From the NCBI GenBank assembly GCA_044225565.1, contig JBGAIL010000166.1, positions 1 through 10,377 of the forward strand: a stretch of 10,377 nucleotides of DNA. Reading direction: 5' to 3'. Below the pieces are notes generated by a model. It had not been told where the DNA came from. It saw nothing but the letters and a program-made list of their open reading frames with translations, and searched no databases. How positions within the stretch are numbered: position 1 is the first letter of the stretch; the number at the start of each line of letters is the position of its first letter. Source of the DNA: CAVXAE01 sp044225565. Its GTDB lineage: Bacteria > Pseudomonadota > Gammaproteobacteria > Steroidobacterales > Steroidobacteraceae. The position numbers and the translations under genes are program-made. This document shows, piece by piece, positions 1-6,807 of the stretch.

Positions 1-1247
1 CCGGCTCAGAATTCGCCGCAACGCTGTCCCTACGGCCTTTATGCCGAGCAGCTGTCCGGCACGGCGTTCACGGCGCCGCGCGCGAGCAACCGGCGCTCGT
101 GGCTCTACCGCATCCGGCCGGCCGTGCAACATCTGCCTTTCCGGCGCATCGACAACCGGCAGATCACCAACGACTTCGCGGCCACCACCACCCCGCCCAA
201 CCAGCTCCGCTGGAATGCCGCGCCCATCCCGCAGGAGCCGACGGACTTCATCGACGGCCTCATCACCATGGCCGGCAACGGCGAGCCGCAGGTGCATACC
301 GGTTGCGCCATCCACGTGTACGCCTGCAACCGCTCCATGCAGAACCGCGCCTTCTACGACGCGGACGGCGAGCTGCTCATCGTCCCGCAAAGCGGCCGCC
401 TGCTCATCACCACGGAGCTCGGCAGGCTGCTCGTGGAGCCACAGGAAATCGCGGTGGTGCCGCGCGGCGTGCGGTTCAAGGTTGAGCTTCCGGACGGCAC
501 TGCCCGTGGCTACATCTGCGAGAACTTCGGTGCGCCCTTTCGCCTGCCGGACCTCGGGCCCATGGGCGCGAACGCACTCGCGTGCGAGCGGGACTTCCTC
601 ACGCCGCACGCCTGGTACGAAGACCGGGACGAGCGTCACGAGCTGGTCACCAAGTTCCTCGGTCAACTCTGGTCGGCCGGGATGGGGCATTCGCCGTTCG
701 ACGTCGTGGCCTGGCGCGGCAACTACGCGCCCTGCAAGTACGACCTGCGGCGCTTCAACGCCATGGGGTCCATCAGCTTCGACCATCCGGACCCGTCCAT
801 CTTCCTGGTGCTGCAGTCGCTCAGCGACACCCCGGGAGTGGACAACATCGATTTCGTCATCTTCCCGCCGCGCTGGCTCGCCATGGAGCACACGTTTCGC
901 CCGCCCTGGTTCCACCGCAACGTGGCGAGCGAGTTCATGGGGCTGGTGCACGGCGTCTATGACGCCAAGGCGGAAGGCTTCGTGCCGGGCGGTGCGTCGC
1001 TGCACAACTGCATGAGCGGGCACGGGCCGGATGCGGAGACGTTCGAGGCGGCCAGCCGCGCGGACACGAGCAAGCCGCAGCGCGTCAACGACACGATGGC
1101 GTTCATGTTCGAGTCGCGGCACGTGATCCGTCCCACGCGGCTGGCGCTCGAGTNNNNNNNNNNNNNNNNNNNNNNNNNNNNNNNNNNNNNNNTTACTTCG
1201 AATGCTGGCAGGGCCTTCAGAAGCATTTCGATCCGCGCCAGTGCTGA
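1..1247 (+). CDS. hmgA: Homogentisate 1,2-dioxygenase, 5'-partial and interrupted by an assembly gap
   Basis: This cytoplasmic non-haem Fe(II) dioxygenase opens the ring of homogentisate to maleylacetoacetate in tyrosine/phenylalanine breakdown. The open frame runs from base 1 (PAQNSPQRCPYGLYAEQLSG), so roughly the first 20-30 residues lie outside the window. The family's iron ligands are visible: His at 913-915 and Glu at 931-933 in HRNVASEFMG, and His at 1021-1023 in SGHGPDA. These correspond to His335, Glu341 and His371 of the human enzyme. The FDHPDPSIF segment near 778-804 is also typical. After the N run the C-terminal tail YFECWQGLQKHFDP resumes at 1194 and ends with TGA at 1245-1247, but in another frame. 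I attribute this to a wrong gap length rather than a broken gene. The gene is followed directly by fahA. Identity is near certain; only the gap is in doubt. Confidence 0.96.
1154..1192. other. Assembly gap of 39 N inside hmgA
   Basis: Thirty-nine undetermined bases separate TRLALE (ending 1152) from YFECWQGL (starting 1194). The 41 positions between these codons are not a multiple of three, so the nominal length puts the C-terminal tail out of frame. Comparison with the human HGD tail, recalled from memory, suggests about 8 missing residues, i.e. about 22 missing bases rather than 39. Confidence 0.97.
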
Positions 1248-2551
1248 ACGAGACGCACGATCCGGCGCTGCGCAGCTGGGTGGAGTCCGCCAATGCCGGC
1301 GGCACGGATTTCCCGCTGCAGAACCTGCCGTTCGCGGTATTCCGTCGACGGGGTTCCGACGAAGCCCTTCGCGGCGGCGTCGCCATCGGTGATCAAATCC
1401 TCGATCTCGCCGCTGCGGCGCAGGCAACTGCCTGGGAGTCCATCGCCACCCGCGCACTGGCGGCTGCGGCCCGCCCCGCACTCAATGAGTTGATGAGCCT
1501 CGGGCCGGGACATTGGTCGGCCCTGCGCCTGGCGCTGTCCCGCGCGCTGCGGGCGGGCTCGAAAATGGAACAGGCCTTGCGCGCGTGCCTCATCCCGCAG
1601 GCGCAAGCGCAGCACGCCCTGCCCGCTCACGTCGGCGACTACACGGACTTCTACATCTCCGTGCATCACGCCACGGCGGTCGGCCGGCTGTTCCGGCCGG
1701 ACAATCCCCTGCTGCCGAACTACCGATGGCTGCCCATCGGCTATCACGGGCGCAGCTCGTCGCTCGTGATCTCGGGAGAGCCGGTGACCCGCCCCTGGGG
1801 CCAGATCCTGACTGCGGGCTCCATCGTCCCCGAGCTCGCCCCCAGCCGCCGCCTCGATTTCGAGCTGGAGCTCGGAGCGTTCATCGGCCCCGGCAACGCG
1901 CTCGCCTCACGCATCGAGGTTGCGCAGGCGGAATCCCATGTCTTCGGCCTTTGCCTGCTCAACGACTGGTCGGCCCGCGATCTGCAGGCCTGGGAATACC
2001 AGCCCCTCGGCCCGTTCCTCGGCAAGAATTTCTCGACGGCGCTGTCGCCCTGGGTCGTCACGCTGGAGGCGCTCGCTCCGTATCGAGTGGCCTGGGAACG
2101 CCCTGCCTCGGACCCGCCACCGCTCTCCTATCTCGACGCGCCGCAGATGCGCGCGGCAGGCGCCATCGACATCCGGCTCGAAGTGCTCCTGCAGTCCGAA
2201 ACGATGCGGGCGGCAGGACAGCAACCTTTCAAACTGTCCGACACCAGCTTCCGGCATGCATACTGGACGCTCGCGCAGATGGTGGCGCACCACACGGTGA
2301 ACGGCTGCAATCTGCAGCCCGGCGACCTGCTGGGCACCGGCACGCAATCGGGACCGGGAGCGTGCGAGGCCGGGTCGCTGCTCGAGCTGTCGAGCGGCGG
2401 CAAGCACCCCATTGCGCTCCCGAACGGCGAGGTGCGCAGCTTTCTCGAGGATGGCGACACGGTCGTCATGCGGGGGCACTGCGAGCGCCCCGGCGCTGCA
2501 CGCATCGGCTTCGGGGAACTGGTGGGCCGCGTGCTGCCGGCGAACGGCTGA
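1241..2551 (+). CDS. fahA: Fumarylacetoacetase
   Basis: This enzyme hydrolyses fumarylacetoacetate to fumarate and acetoacetate, the last step of homogentisate catabolism. With the start used here it has 436 residues, close to the family norm (human 419). The metal and active-site landmarks are present and evenly spaced against human FAH: Asp136 in VGDYTDFYISVHH, Glu208 and Glu210 in DFELELG, Asp242 in LLNDWSARDLQAWEY, Lys262 in FLGKNFSTALSPWVV, and GDLLGTGTQSGPG near the C-terminus. I chose GTG at 1241 because VLNETHDPALRSWV reads like the family N-terminus. The ATG at 1202 would overlap hmgA by 46 nt and add the unrelated MLAGPSEAFRSAP. The GTG overlaps the hmgA stop (GTGCTGA), and no clear Shine-Dalgarno sequence precedes it, so translational coupling to hmgA is likely. 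Function is very secure; the start is moderately secure. Confidence 0.95.
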   Translation: MLNETHDPALRSWVESANAGGTDFPLQNLPFAVFRRRGSDEALRGGVAIGDQILDLAAAAQATAWESIATRALAAAARPALNELMSLGPGHWSALRLALSRALRAGSKMEQALRACLIPQAQAQHALPAHVGDYTDFYISVHHATAVGRLFRPDNPLLPNYRWLPIGYHGRSSSLVISGEPVTRPWGQILTAGSIVPELAPSRRLDFELELGAFIGPGNALASRIEVAQAESHVFGLCLLNDWSARDLQAWEYQPLGPFLGKNFSTALSPWVVTLEALAPYRVAWERPASDPPPLSYLDAPQMRAAGAIDIRLEVLLQSETMRAAGQQPFKLSDTSFRHAYWTLAQMVAHHTVNGCNLQPGDLLGTGTQSGPGACEAGSLLELSSGGKHPIALPNGEVRSFLEDGDTVVMRGHCERPGAARIGFGELVGRVLPANG

Positions 2552-2564
2552 CCCGGGCAGGCGC

Positions 2565-3026
2565 ATGTCCGGCAAGGCCCGCAAGGCGCTCAAGCTGCAG
2601 CACTACATCCCTTACCGGCTGTCCGTGGCCGCCAACGCGGTCTCGCGGCTCATCGCGCTCGCCTACGAAGAGCGGTTCGGACTCACCATCGCGCAGTGGC
2701 GGCTGGTCGCGGTGCTGGCGGACGAGAAGTCCCTCACTCAGCAGGAGCTGTGTGGTCGCACGATCATGGACAAGGTGACCGTGACCCGTGCCGCGCAGGG
2801 TTTACAGCGCCGAAGGCTCATCAAGCGCTCCCCGAATCTCGCGGACGGTCGCTCGCACCGCCTGATGCTCACGCCGGCGGGCGAAGCGCTGCACGCGCAA
2901 ATCGCGCCGCTCGCGCTCGGCTATGAGGCGAAACTGCTCACGGGATTCGAACCGGGCGACATCGCAAAACTCGAGCAGCAGTTGCGGCAGCTCGAGCGGG
3001 CCGCGGCGGCACTGGCCGGATGCTGA
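2565..3026 (+). CDS. MarR-family transcriptional regulator, likely of the homogentisate operon
   Basis: This 153-residue protein has the size and layout of MarR regulators. It has an N-terminal helical dimerisation segment (LQHYIPYRLSVAANAVSRLI), a winged helix-turn-helix at about residues 58-108 (SLTQQELCGRTIMDKVTVTR then LQRRRLIKRS), a wing with the hallmark DGRSHRLMLTPAG, and a C-terminal dimerisation helix. The ATG at 2565 is 13 nt after the fahA stop with only a weak AGG (2559-2561) before it; longer reading of this frame would run deep into fahA. Being last in the hmgA-fahA strand order suggests a ligand-responsive repressor of tyrosine catabolism, as MarR proteins next to hmg/hpa genes are in other proteobacteria. 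This role is inferred from neighbourhood only. Its operator would probably lie upstream of hmgA, outside the window. Confidence 0.9.
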   Translation: MSGKARKALKLQHYIPYRLSVAANAVSRLIALAYEERFGLTIAQWRLVAVLADEKSLTQQELCGRTIMDKVTVTRAAQGLQRRRLIKRSPNLADGRSHRLMLTPAGEALHAQIAPLALGYEAKLLTGFEPGDIAKLEQQLRQLERAAAALAGC

Positions 3027-3032
3027 GCGGTC

Positions 3033-3794
3033 TCAGTCCAGCTCCTCCAGCCGCACGTTCCGGAACATCAGCGCCTCGTGCGATTCGCTCAGGTCCTGGA
3101 ACCCGATGTGCCCGCGCAGCGGCCGCTTCGAGCCCGGCTGCGCGGGCAGGATCTCGGTGCCCTGCCCGTGCATCTTGGCCGGCCGGGTGAGGGTGGCGAG
3201 GTCCGCATCCTGCACCTGCGTCCCGTTGAGCCATACATTGATCTTCGGTCCCCGCACCTCGATGCGGTAGTGGTTCCACGCTCCCTGCCGGTACTGCAGC
3301 GACTTCGCAGGGCTCACGAAATACAGCGCGCCGGAAAGCTGGTCGTTGCCCGCGTCCGGGAAGAACCTGCGCTCGTAGCGCTCGTCGGTGATCTGCAGCT
3401 CGATGCCTTCGTAGGCCGGGTCTCCCTTGAGCGGCGTGCGCAGCGCGATGCCGCCGTTGCCGTTCAGGCCGCCATCCTTGAACTTGAAATCGAGCTCCAA
3501 GATGAAGTCGGCGTACTCGCGCTCGCTCAGCAGCCAGGTGCCGAGGGGGTCCTTGCCGCCCGCGCTGAAGCGGCCAGTGCCGTACAGGATGCCGTCACGC
3601 ACTTCCCAGTCCACGGGCCGCACGGGCTTCTGGCTGATGTCCGCCCAATGGCGTACGGTCCATCCTTCGCGGACAGGGCCTTCCTCCGTGAACAGGGGCT
3701 TCAGGTTCTCCGCGAAAGCGCCTTGCGCGGCCAGCGCAGAAGCAGCGAGTGCGAGAGCGCTGAAGAGAAACGGGGGAGAATGGAGCCGGTGCAT
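3033..3794 (-). CDS. Secreted DUF1080 protein (3-keto-disaccharide hydrolase-like)
   Basis: The 253-residue product starts with a Sec signal peptide: residues 1-28, a hydrophobic run FLFSALALAASALAA and a likely cut after AFA before Glu29. The rest is one DUF1080 (PF06439) domain of concanavalin-like beta-sandwich fold. Recognisable family stretches are WEVRDGILYGTGRF, DFILELDFKFKDGG, GNGGIALRTP, YEGIELQITDE, WNHYRIEVRGPKINVWLNG and the closing GHIGFQDLSE...FRNVRLEEL. Family members act on 3-keto-glycosides or occur as carbohydrate-binding modules, usually in the periplasm. The actual substrate cannot be read here. The start is supported by GGAG nine bases upstream (3804-3807) and by the signal peptide. 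The gene converges on the MarR gene with 6 nt between stops and has its own candidate promoter, so it is probably not functionally tied to homogentisate breakdown. Confidence 0.88.
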   Translation of the reverse strand: MHRLHSPPFLFSALALAASALAAQGAFAENLKPLFTEEGPVREGWTVRHWADISQKPVRPVDWEVRDGILYGTGRFSAGGKDPLGTWLLSEREYADFILELDFKFKDGGLNGNGGIALRTPLKGDPAYEGIELQITDERYERRFFPDAGNDQLSGALYFVSPAKSLQYRQGAWNHYRIEVRGPKINVWLNGTQVQDADLATLTRPAKMHGQGTEILPAQPGSKRPLRGHIGFQDLSESHEALMFRNVRLEELD

Positions 3795-3803
3795 GACGTG
3801 AAT

Positions 3804-3807
3804 CTCC
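3804..3807 (-). promoter_or_regulatory. Ribosome binding site of the DUF1080 gene
   Basis: On the minus strand GGAG lies 9 nt before the ATG at 3794, which supports that start and the signal peptide that follows. Confidence 0.6.
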
Positions 3808-3831
3808 AGGGGGAACGCGAAAGCTGCGGGG

Positions 3832-3861
3832 ACTATACGGGCGGCGCTTCGGGCGGTTCAA
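3832..3861 (-). promoter_or_regulatory. Candidate sigma70 promoter of the DUF1080 gene
   Basis: On the minus strand TTGAAC (3856-3861) and TATAGT (3832-3837) are separated by 18 nt. They resemble the -35 TTGACA and -10 TATAAT consensus, the -10 with one mismatch. Transcription would start near 3825 and give a leader of about 31 nt that contains the GGAG ribosome site. The match is good for such GC-rich DNA but is a visual call. Confidence 0.5.
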
Positions 3862-3878
3862 TGAAGGTCGGCCGTCAT

Positions 3879-3902
3879 TCACATGCGCCGGAGCGCACGT
3901 GA
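3879..3902. repeat. Imperfect inverted repeat, candidate operator, in the divergent intergenic region
   Basis: Arms TCACATGCGC (3879-3888) and GCGCACGTGA (3893-3902) are complementary at 9 of 10 positions around a 4-nt CGGA centre. The dyad centre is about 65 nt upstream of the predicted DUF1080 transcription start and about 133 nt upstream of the amidase-like gene start. That placement suits an activator site for the former or a shared regulator site. It could also form a hairpin in RNA. The binding protein is unknown. Confidence 0.45.
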
Positions 3903-4023
3903 GGTGCCGCGAACCGACCGGGTCGCGCACCGCCTGCCCGGTGATGGCCCGCGTTATACGCTGGCCCGGTTGCGGATCGAGGCGCGACGCGCGTCTCATC
4001 AATAGCGGCATCCTTCGAATCCG

Positions 4024-5370
4024 ATGAGCACGCGTTCCAGCGATCCACCAGCCCGATCCGGCATCCGCCTGTCACGGAGGCGCTTCATCGAGGCGACGGC
4101 GACCACTGGTGCGCTGGCGGCGCTCGGCTCGCTCGCGCGGGCGCAGAACGTGCCAGTGGTGCCGGAGCCTTGGTTTTCCGCCTGCTCGCTAGCCAAGGCC
4201 ATTCGCGAGAAGCACGTGTCGGCCGCGGAAGCGGTGAAGCACAGTCTCGAAGCAATCGAGACAATGAATCCCCAGCTCGACGCCATCGTGAGCGTGTGCG
4301 CGGAGCGCGCGCTGGCAGAGGCAGCCGCTGCGGATGCCGCCCTGCGGAAAGGGAGGATCAAAGGCGCATTGCACGGCGTGCCCTTCACCATGTCGGACGC
4401 TTTCGATACACAAGGCGTCGTCAGCGGGGCCGGCACATCGGGCCGCCGGAATTTCGTGCCGTCGCGCGATGCCACGGTGGTCGCGCGGCTGCGTGCGGCT
4501 GGCGCCATTCTCATCGGCAAGAGCAGGACGGCGGAGCTCTCCCTGGGACCTCGCCCGAGCGCCGGGGGCGGCGCACTCGTTGCGGCCGGAGCATCCGCTT
4601 TCGATCTGGACGCCGATCTTTCGGGACTCGTGCGCGAGCCGGCGGCGGCAAACGGCCTCGCCGGACTCAAACCGACGTTCGGCAGGATGCCACGCACGGG
4701 GCACATCCTCGGTTATGGGGGCGCGTTCGATACTTTCGTGGAATCCGGGCCGCTGGCGCGCCGGGTCGAAGACCTCGCCTTGCTCCTCTCCCTGCTCTGC
4801 GGCCCGGATTACTCGGACGCGGCAATGGTGCCCGTGCCACTCGGCGATCCCGCTCGAGTTGCCTTGCGCTCGCTGCGCGTCGCGACGCTCGTCGCGGGCC
4901 TCGAGCTGAAACCTGATCCCGCGATGGCGTCCGTCGTGGCACGCTTCGAGGCGGCGGGCTCCAGAGTCACGACCGACATACCGCCGCGCATGCGGGAATT
5001 CGGGGAGCTGTGCGCGCACTACCTCGCAGGCGACGGCGGGGAACACGTGAGGCGCCTGCTGAGACGGTGCGGCACCAGCCAGGCGTCATCGACCGGAATC
5101 GGAACGGAGATGAATGACCTGCCGAGCCCGGAATTCACCCGCGTGCGCGAAGAGATCGACGCCATCAAAGCCGAGCAGCTCGAATGGTTTCAGGCTTGCG
5201 ACCTGCTGATCTGCCCTTCCGCGTCGCCCGCTCCAGCCGGCTGGCCCTTCGGCATCGTACGGGTCGGTACTACGACCGCGGGCCTGCCACTCACGGTACA
5301 GCTGGTGGCGCGCCCGTGGCGGGAAGATGTGTTGCTCGCAGCTTTGGCGTACGCAGAAATAGGAGCATGA
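4024..5370 (+). CDS. Tat-exported amidase-signature protein lacking catalytic residues (pseudoenzyme)
   Basis: The 448-residue product begins with a twin-arginine signal: SRRRFIE at residues 17-23, a hydrophobic stretch, and a likely cut after ARA at residue 40. Amidase-signature (PF01425) folding is evident in LHGVPFTMSDAFDTQGVVS, GAILIGKSRTAE, NGLAGLKPTFGRMPRTGHI, LLICPSASPAP and LVARPWREDVLLAA. However, the catalytic Lys position holds Ser124 (MSD instead of LKD), the nucleophile position holds Leu202 (LSGLVRE instead of xGSxR), and the GSSGGS loop reads PSAGGGA. Compared with the next gene it also lacks about 25 residues before that loop and about 29 before GWP. The frame is open throughout, so this may be a maintained non-catalytic homologue rather than a wreck. 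No Shine-Dalgarno sequence is visible before the ATG, but an in-frame stop at 4003-4005 and the Tat signal fix the start. It overlaps the next gene at ATGA. Confidence 0.85.
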   Translation: MSTRSSDPPARSGIRLSRRRFIEATATTGALAALGSLARAQNVPVVPEPWFSACSLAKAIREKHVSAAEAVKHSLEAIETMNPQLDAIVSVCAERALAEAAAADAALRKGRIKGALHGVPFTMSDAFDTQGVVSGAGTSGRRNFVPSRDATVVARLRAAGAILIGKSRTAELSLGPRPSAGGGALVAAGASAFDLDADLSGLVREPAAANGLAGLKPTFGRMPRTGHILGYGGAFDTFVESGPLARRVEDLALLLSLLCGPDYSDAAMVPVPLGDPARVALRSLRVATLVAGLELKPDPAMASVVARFEAAGSRVTTDIPPRMREFGELCAHYLAGDGGEHVRRLLRRCGTSQASSTGIGTEMNDLPSPEFTRVREEIDAIKAEQLEWFQACDLLICPSASPAPAGWPFGIVRVGTTTAGLPLTVQLVARPWREDVLLAALAYAEIGA

Positions 5371-6797
5371 GCGAGCTCATCTACATGCCCGTGGTTGAAC
5401 TCGCGAAGCGCCTTCGGAGCCGGGAAATCTCCGCCCGGGAGACGGTCGAGGCGTTCATCGCACGCTATCTCGACGTGAACGACAAGCTGAACGCGATCGT
5501 CATGAACTGCTTCGGCCGCGCACGCGAAGAAGCCAAAGCACTGGATGGCCGCGCCGCTTGCGGTGACTTCGCTGGCCCGCTGCACGGCGTCCCGATGACC
5601 CTCAAGGACTCACTGGACACGGCAGGCGTCATCTCCACCGGCGGCACCTTTGGCCGCCAGCAGTATGTCCCGAAAAAAGACGCCACGGTCGTCGCCCGCG
5701 TACGGAGCGCCGGCGCCATTCTCCTCGGCAAGACGAACACACCCGAGTTCACGCTGGGCGGCCTCGGCCTCAACACCACGAGCAATCTGCTCCGGGGCGC
5801 CACGCACAATCCCTACGACCTGGCGCGCAGCGCATTCGCTTCGTCGGGCGGTTCCGCCGCGTCCGTCGCCGCCGGCCTGGCGAGCTTCGACATCGGCTCG
5901 GACTTTTCAGGCTCGCTGCGACTGCCGGCCCACAACAACGGCATCGCATCGATCCGGCCGACCAGCGTGCGCGTGCCCCGCACGGGGCACATCGTGGACT
6001 ACGGTGGCATGTACGACCTTTGGCAGCAGATCGGGCCCTTGGGTCGCCGCGTGGCGGATCTCGAGCTGATCACACCGATCATCGCGGGCCCCGATGGCCA
6101 CGATGTCGCCTGCGCGCCCGTGCCCTGGCGAAATCCGGCCGATGTCCGGATTCAGGGCCTTCGGGTCGCGTTCGTCGTGGACAACGGCGGCACAGGAGCG
6201 GACGCCACGGACGAAGACACCAGGCATACCGTGAGGCAGGTGGCTCGATGGCTGGAAGCCGCCCGGGCGAACGTCACCGAAGGCGCGCCGACGGATGCGT
6301 TCCTCGCGCTCACTACGGCGAACGACGAACTGCTGAACGCTGACGGCTACGCCTTCTGGCAAAGGCTGGCGCGCAGATGGGGAACGAACAACATTTCGCC
6401 GCTGCGCCGCAAGTGGATCGAGACCACCAGGCCCCGGACCACCGCAGAGCTCGTCGAGATCTGGGAGCGGCACGACGCGACGAAGTCGCGCGTGCTGCAG
6501 TGGATGAGCGGTTTCGACGCCCTCGTCTGCCCAGTGGCGCCGACGCCGGCACGCCTCATCGACGGCCCTTCCCTGGTGGACGCTGCGGACGAGCCGGCCG
6601 GGGCGAGCTGGGCGTACACGGAATTGTTCAGCTCATTGGGCTGGCCGGTCGTCGTCGTGCGTGCAGGCAGCTCGAAGGCGCAAGGACTGCCGATCGGGGT
6701 GCAGATCGCTGCGCCGCCGTGGCGGGAAGACATCGCGCTCGCCATCGCACGTCACGTCGAGCAGCAGAGCGGCGGGTGGCGGGAGCCGCCGCTTTGA
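5367..6797 (+). CDS. Amidase (amidase-signature family), catalytically intact
   Basis: This 476-residue cytoplasmic protein without signal peptide should hydrolyse a carboxamide or related bond to acid and ammonia or amine. The Ser-cisSer-Lys triad is complete: Lys80 in GVPMTLKDSLDTAG, Ser159 in FASSGGSAAS and Ser183 in GSDFSGSLRLP. The 79- and 24-residue spacings equal those of the Stenotrophomonas peptide amidase triad (123/202/226, recalled). The substrate loop NTTSNLLRGATHNPYDLARS, the RVPRTGHI stretch and the C-terminal GLPIGVQIAAPPWREDIALA are typical. The substrate cannot be deduced; GatA-like tRNA amidotransferase function is unlikely because gatB and gatC are absent and GLKPT reads SIRPT. 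The ATG at 5367 overlaps the previous stop (ATGA), with AGGAG only one base before it, so coupled translation is likely. It is a paralogue of the preceding gene and precedes a transporter gene by 10 nt. Confidence 0.93.
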   Translation: MSELIYMPVVELAKRLRSREISARETVEAFIARYLDVNDKLNAIVMNCFGRAREEAKALDGRAACGDFAGPLHGVPMTLKDSLDTAGVISTGGTFGRQQYVPKKDATVVARVRSAGAILLGKTNTPEFTLGGLGLNTTSNLLRGATHNPYDLARSAFASSGGSAASVAAGLASFDIGSDFSGSLRLPAHNNGIASIRPTSVRVPRTGHIVDYGGMYDLWQQIGPLGRRVADLELITPIIAGPDGHDVACAPVPWRNPADVRIQGLRVAFVVDNGGTGADATDEDTRHTVRQVARWLEAARANVTEGAPTDAFLALTTANDELLNADGYAFWQRLARRWGTNNISPLRRKWIETTRPRTTAELVEIWERHDATKSRVLQWMSGFDALVCPVAPTPARLIDGPSLVDAADEPAGASWAYTELFSSLGWPVVVVRAGSSKAQGLPIGVQIAAPPWREDIALAIARHVEQQSGGWREPPL

Positions 6798-6800
6798 GGA
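6796..6800 (+). promoter_or_regulatory. Ribosome binding site fixing the GTG start of the transporter
   Basis: GAGGA overlaps the amidase stop codon and lies 7 nt before GTG 6808. It favours that start over the ATG at 6832, which would remove part of the first membrane segment. Confidence 0.65.
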
Positions 6801-6807
6801 CACCTTC

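Noticed and set aside
1154..1192. hmgA as a true pseudogene by frameshift
   Set aside because: The frame change coincides exactly with undetermined bases and the C-terminal tail is intact, so gap length is the simpler cause.
1513..2778. 421-codon open frame on the + strand overlapping fahA and marR
   Set aside because: It is an out-of-frame shadow rich in Arg, Ala and Pro; fahA and marR in the other frames have full family motifs.
3078..3902. 274-codon open frame on the + strand opposite the DUF1080 gene
   Set aside because: Antisense shadow of a gene with a signal peptide, ribosome site and domain match.
3954..3960. TTATACG as the -10 box of the amidase operon on the + strand
   Set aside because: No acceptable -35 element lies 16-18 nt upstream and no ribosome site follows before ATG 4024; too weak to annotate.
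3986..3995. Perfect palindrome GACGCGCGTC upstream of the pseudo-amidase gene
   Set aside because: Short CG-rich palindromes arise often in this base composition; there is no second copy or flanking signal.
4189..5046. 285-codon open frame on the - strand opposite the pseudo-amidase
   Set aside because: I considered whether the decayed amidase means the other strand is the real gene. The + strand has a Tat signal and clear amidase motifs to its end; the - strand has none.
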